The translations under genes and the position numbers were made by a program. DNA of 64,000 nucleotides from BM003 sp963783695 (lineage in GTDB: Bacteria; Pseudomonadota; Gammaproteobacteria; Steroidobacterales; BM003), in assembly GCA_963783695.1 (NCBI GenBank), contig CAWAOM010000001.1, positions 1 to 64,000 on the forward strand. The letters are read 5' to 3'. Shown here one piece after another: positions 60,714-64,000 of the stretch. Below the pieces are notes generated by a model, which ran no database searches, was not told the origin of the DNA, and saw nothing but the letters and a program-made list of their open reading frames with translations. Position 1 is the first letter of the stretch. Each line of letters begins with the position of its first letter.

Positions 60714-62293
60714 TCGTTTACCTCGAACATTGCATCGAGCTCCGTGGTCAAGGACTTTCGGTCGATCTTGCCATTGGGATTACGCGGCAGCTTGTCGCGC
60801 CAGACGATCCGCGCGGGGGTCATAAAGTTGGGCAACTGTTCGCGGCAGAAAGACAAAACGCTGTCATCCCCGGCGTCGGCCTCAGGGGCGGGCACGGCAA
60901 CCAGCACGATTGCCTGACCGAGATCGGGGTGGGGAATCCCCAGCGCCGCAACCTCGCTGACATGCCCGGATGCATAAACCACTTCCTCGATTTCGGTGGG
61001 GCTTATTCGATAGCCGGAAGTCTTTATCATGTCGTCCTTGCGGCCGATAAAGTAGAGGAATCCTTCCTCGTCCATTTTGACCGTATCACCGGACCAGACC
61101 GCGGTTTCCCGGAGCACGATACCTTCGGGCTGAGCTGGTGCAGGTCGAAACCTCTGCTTGGTGCGTTCCTCGTCGTTCCAGTATCCGAGCGACACCAGCG
61201 CGCCACGGTGCACGAGTTCGCCGGGCTCCTCCGCCGCGCACATCGTGCCGTCCTCGCGGACAACCAGAATCTCTGCGTTGGGGATGGCTTTGCCCATGGA
61301 GGTAGGCCGGCGCTCTATTTCCTCTGGCGGCAAATAAGTCGAGCGAAACGCTTCGGTAAGCCCATACATCAGGAACGGCCGGGTCTGCGGCAGGCGTTCG
61401 CGCAGCGATGTCAATGTTGCCGTCGGCATTGCACCGCCCGAGTTCGTGATATAGCGCAGCGTCGTGCGCGCGCTGTCCGGCCAGTCAAGCTTGCACAACT
61501 GGCTCCACAGCGGCGGTACTCCGGCCAGCCCGGTAATGGCATGCCTGTCGACGGCGCGAATGACGTCGCGCGGTAGCAGGTAGTCCATCATGACGACCGT
61601 GGCGCCTTTGAGAAATGCAGTTGACAGCTGGCTGAAGCCGTAATCGAAACTGAAAGGGAGTACAGCGAGCAACCGATCCCTTGACGTGTTCTCGAGATAG
61701 GTCGCGACACTTTGCGCCCCCGCCACTATGTTCCTGTGGGACAGCACAACCCCCTTGGGGCTGCCGGTGCTTCCGGACGTGTACAGGATCGCTGCCATAT
61801 CGGTGTCGATTCGACGACGCAGCAGTGGTTGACCTCCCGCACCGATGAAATCGCGCCAGGCGATCACATGGACATGGCCGAGGTCTGGCGTTGCACCGCT
61901 ATCATCGCCGGTGACCACGACAGTATGAAGATCGCTGCATTGGCGTAATTCATCGCCGAGTTGCGCGAGGCGATCGCCGCTGGTGACGAGAACCCGGACA
62001 TTGCAGTCTTGCAGGATATAAGCAACCTGGGCGGGTTTTAGCAACGGGTTAACCGGAACGAAAACGCCTCCGGCATGTGCCGTGCCGAAAAATGCGGTAA
62101 CCGTCTCGAACGTCTTTGGCAGATAGACCGCAACCCGGTCCGTGGCTCCGAGGTCGGCGGCACGGACGGCGCTCGCGAACGCGCTGACCCTTGACGCGAG
62201 ATCGTCATAGGACAGCGTGTCTGCCCTTAGAGCCAGCGCCTGCTGATCGGGATTTCGATGCGCGCTGTCTAACAGTAATTCATGAACCAGCAT
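60710..62293 (-). CDS. Exosortase A-associated acyl-CoA ligase, AMP-forming (TIGR03098)
   Basis: Adenylates a carboxylic acid and loads it on CoA or on the ACP encoded at 40095. Seen: 527 residues; adenylation motifs LYTSGSTGSPKGVVLSHRN (about 172-190), YGLTEAFRSTYLP (about 307-319), SGDTVKMDEEGFLYFIGRKDD and the catalytic lysine near the C-terminus in LPRNPNGKIDRKSL. First gene of the seven-gene minus-strand operon; ATG at 62293. Divergent from the beta-helix gene across a 175-bp region that must carry both promoters. Confidence 0.95.
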   Translation of the reverse strand: MLVHELLLDSAHRNPDQQALALRADTLSYDDLASRVSAFASAVRAADLGATDRVAVYLPKTFETVTAFFGTAHAGGVFVPVNPLLKPAQVAYILQDCNVRVLVTSGDRLAQLGDELRQCSDLHTVVVTGDDSGATPDLGHVHVIAWRDFIGAGGQPLLRRRIDTDMAAILYTSGSTGSPKGVVLSHRNIVAGAQSVATYLENTSRDRLLAVLPFSFDYGFSQLSTAFLKGATVVMMDYLLPRDVIRAVDRHAITGLAGVPPLWSQLCKLDWPDSARTTLRYITNSGGAMPTATLTSLRERLPQTRPFLMYGLTEAFRSTYLPPEEIERRPTSMGKAIPNAEILVVREDGTMCAAEEPGELVHRGALVSLGYWNDEERTKQRFRPAPAQPEGIVLRETAVWSGDTVKMDEEGFLYFIGRKDDMIKTSGYRISPTEIEEVVYASGHVSEVAALGIPHPDLGQAIVLVAVPAPEADAGDDSVLSFCREQLPNFMTPARIVWRDKLPRNPNGKIDRKSLTTELDAMFEVNE

Positions 62294-62468
62294 TGAGCCG
62301 CCTGCATCCTGCTAAGTTGGCGTAATTTAAAGAAGAAATGGAATTATTTTTGGTGATCCGAAGCATACAATGCGGAATCTAACAGAAGTATGGCGCAGCG
62401 CACAGATTTGCGATCGCTGCGAAATAGGCGAAAGCTATGGGCTGGTGGGGAAAAGAGGCATCGGAATT

Positions 62469-63647
62469 ATGACAAATCGAGCAGTTCCGGTTCTTGCGGC
62501 ATACGCGATATTGCTGATTGCCGTGTTTGTGCCGACAACAACGACAGCCGGCACGCTGCGGGTCGGTTCGGGAGAAGCCTACACGGTCCCGAGCGCTGCG
62601 GCGAAAGTGGCGAAAGACGGGGATACGATCGAGATCATGGCCGGGACCTACACCGGAGACGTGGCGGTGTGGAAACAGGACAATCTCACCCTGCGCGGCA
62701 TCGGCAACGTCGAAATCAACGCGGCGGGCAAGAACGCCAGGGGTATGGGCATCTGGGTGATTTCCGGCGACAACGTCCGGGTCGAGAACATAGCTTTGTC
62801 CGGAGCGCGCGTTCGCGACAAGAATGGTGCGGGAATACGCCTGCTTGGCGCTAACCTGCTCGTCCGGAATTGCCGCTTCATCGATAATGAGAATGGCATC
62901 CTTGCCGGCCGGACCAAGAGAAACAAAGGCGACAGCGAGATTGTCATTGAAGATTCGTTGTTCGAGAGAAATGGTCACAGCAGCGGCCGGGCGCACGGCA
63001 TCTATGTCGGCAACGTTGCGCGTCTGACCATCCGCGGCAGCGTGTTCAGTCAGACGCACACGGGCCACCATATCAAGTCGCGGGCACGAGATAGTCGCAT
63101 CATGTTCAACCGCATCGACGATGGCGAAAGCGGCGATGCGAGTTACCTGGTCGATTTTCCGCAGGGCGGCAGGGCGTTCCTGGTCGGCAACGTGCTGTAC
63201 CAGGGGCCGAATGCGCGCAACAATGGCATGGTGTCCTTTGGCGCCGAGAAAAATCCGCACTCCGATAGCGTTTTGTTTGTCGTCAACAATACTTTTGTCA
63301 CAGATCGTGCGAACAGCGTATTCTTGAAGATCCGGCACTCGCCGTCCACTTTGTCCGTGGTCAACAATATTTTTGCGGGGAACGGTGAACTCGGTGCAGC
63401 GGAGATCGATGTCACCGATAACCTTCGGGTGATTTCACCAGTGGATTCCCCGTTCGTTGCGTGGAAGGAGGGCGATTTCTCGCTCGCCGCGGATGCCACA
63501 GCCATAGACTCGGGCCGCGAGATCGAGGATTTCGAGGGGGTATCGCTTACGCCTGTGCTGGAAGTCCAGAGAGTTCGGGGCACGGCGCCGCGCCCGACAA
63601 TCGGGCCGATCGATCTCGGTGCGTTCGAGTATCGCAGCGCGAACTGA
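62469..63647 (+). CDS. Secreted right-handed parallel beta-helix protein
   Basis: Exported protein with a pectate-lyase-like beta-helix, possibly an EPS-binding, epimerase or lyase protein. Seen: 392 residues; signal peptide with AAYAILLIAVFVP and cleavage near TTAG; stacked short strand repeats with Asn ladders (ENIALSGARVRD, VRNCRFIDNENGIL, VIEDSLFERNGH, VVNNTFVTD, VVNNIFAGN); ending in GPIDLGAFEYR, a common end of such proteins. ATG at 62469 with AGAGG about ten bases before. No catalytic residues can be assigned, so enzymatic activity is unproven. Confidence 0.88.
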   Translation: MTNRAVPVLAAYAILLIAVFVPTTTTAGTLRVGSGEAYTVPSAAAKVAKDGDTIEIMAGTYTGDVAVWKQDNLTLRGIGNVEINAAGKNARGMGIWVISGDNVRVENIALSGARVRDKNGAGIRLLGANLLVRNCRFIDNENGILAGRTKRNKGDSEIVIEDSLFERNGHSSGRAHGIYVGNVARLTIRGSVFSQTHTGHHIKSRARDSRIMFNRIDDGESGDASYLVDFPQGGRAFLVGNVLYQGPNARNNGMVSFGAEKNPHSDSVLFVVNNTFVTDRANSVFLKIRHSPSTLSVVNNIFAGNGELGAAEIDVTDNLRVISPVDSPFVAWKEGDFSLAADATAIDSGREIEDFEGVSLTPVLEVQRVRGTAPRPTIGPIDLGAFEYRSAN

Positions 63648-63651
63648 TGTA

Positions 63652-64000
63652 TCAGCCGTCGTAGCTCTTTTTTGGCTCGGCCATGCGCAACATTGTTTTG
63701 TGCGCAAGATGCGGGAGCAAAAGCCGTAGTGGCATGCGAAGCAGGTGGGCGCGGGTCTCGGCAAGGGTGTCAGCAATAGTATTCTCGCGCCCAGTGTCAT
63801 CGATTCGGGAGCGCAGAATCTGGTGCTGGACGAGGTATTCCATCATTCGGCGCTTCAGCCCGCCCGGTCTCCATGTCTGTGCCCGTTCCAGCACCGATTC
63901 CGGCATGGCGGTCGCGAGGGCGCGATGGCAGGTGTCCAGAGCGTAATAGAGAGGGTGCGTCAGGCCCAATTGCTCGGCGCGGTCGGCTAGCGATTGCCAG
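63652..64000 (-). CDS. Nucleotidyltransferase family protein (NTP_transf_5-like), 3' part only
   Basis: C-terminal 116 residues of a protein whose start lies beyond the window end. Seen: open frame from the stop at 63652 through 64000; WQSLADRAEQLGLTHPLYYAL and HRALATAMPESVLERA match the C-terminal part of the uncharacterised nucleotidyltransferase family often found in exosortase EPS loci. The TTG inside it (63969) is not a start, because the family sequence continues upstream. It converges with the beta-helix gene, with 4 bp between stops. Confidence 0.75.
   Translation of the reverse strand, partial: WQSLADRAEQLGLTHPLYYALDTCHRALATAMPESVLERAQTWRPGGLKRRMMEYLVQHQILRSRIDDTGRENTIADTLAETRAHLLRMPLRLLLPHLAHKTMLRMAEPKKSYDG

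Noticed and set aside
59502..60917. 471-codon open frame on the plus strand
   Set aside because: Antisense to the decarboxylase and ligase genes, both of which carry complete active-site motifs.

Overview
The window reads as a chromosomal segment of a Gram-negative bacterium, most likely a gammaproteobacterium. That placement is an inference from the bacterioferritin/Bfd pair, a Fur-type site, a short HtpX, a TonB receptor and an outer-membrane export system. Most of the 64 kb is one large exopolysaccharide (EPS) region of the exosortase A (XrtA/PEP-CTERM) type. I see no tRNA, rRNA, CRISPR array, insertion sequence or phage gene.

Left flank (1-8202): a polyprenyl-phosphate sugar transferase; an iron-homeostasis group on the minus strand (bfr, htpX, bfd, a FecA-like TonB receptor) with a good Fur site before bfd; a very small PEP-CTERM protein with a textbook sigma-54 promoter and its own terminator; and a MATE exporter. 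Core (8488-29015, plus strand): initiating sugar transferase, prsK and prsR (sensor kinase and sigma-54 activator), prsT, export lipoprotein, chain-length determinant, tyrosine kinase, outer-membrane barrel, polysaccharide deacetylase, FemAB-like protein, glycosyltransferase, xrtA, second glycosyltransferase and a class II amidotransferase. Many junctions overlap by 4 bp, so this is largely one transcription unit. The AAA ATPase that usually sits between the barrel and deacetylase genes is absent.

Accessory EPS genes (29037-43148): two sulfotransferases, two GT4 glycosyltransferases, a second deacetylase, an asparagine-synthase homologue without its glutaminase cysteine, an O-antigen-ligase/polymerase-type membrane protein, an ATP-grasp enzyme, a TPR protein, an acyl carrier protein, the two XrtA-associated hydrolases and a third sulfotransferase. 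Next come a large secreted calcium-repeat protein, an OafA-type acyltransferase, a secreted protein of unknown function, and an ATP-grasp/PP-loop gene pair (43566-53945).

Right part (54012-64000): a seven-gene minus-strand operon (acyl-CoA ligase, PLP decarboxylase, GT2 glycosyltransferase, Wzx-type flippase, three sulfotransferases), then a secreted beta-helix protein and the end of a nucleotidyltransferase that runs off the window. Together the genes describe Wzx/Wzy-style synthesis and export of a polymer that is probably heavily modified (sulfated, acylated, deacetylated, possibly amidated). This is coupled to exosortase sorting of PEP-CTERM proteins and controlled by PrsK/PrsR through sigma-54. 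The six sulfotransferases, the amidotransferase homologues with degenerate glutaminase domains, and the ATP-grasp/PP-loop pair are the least ordinary parts.
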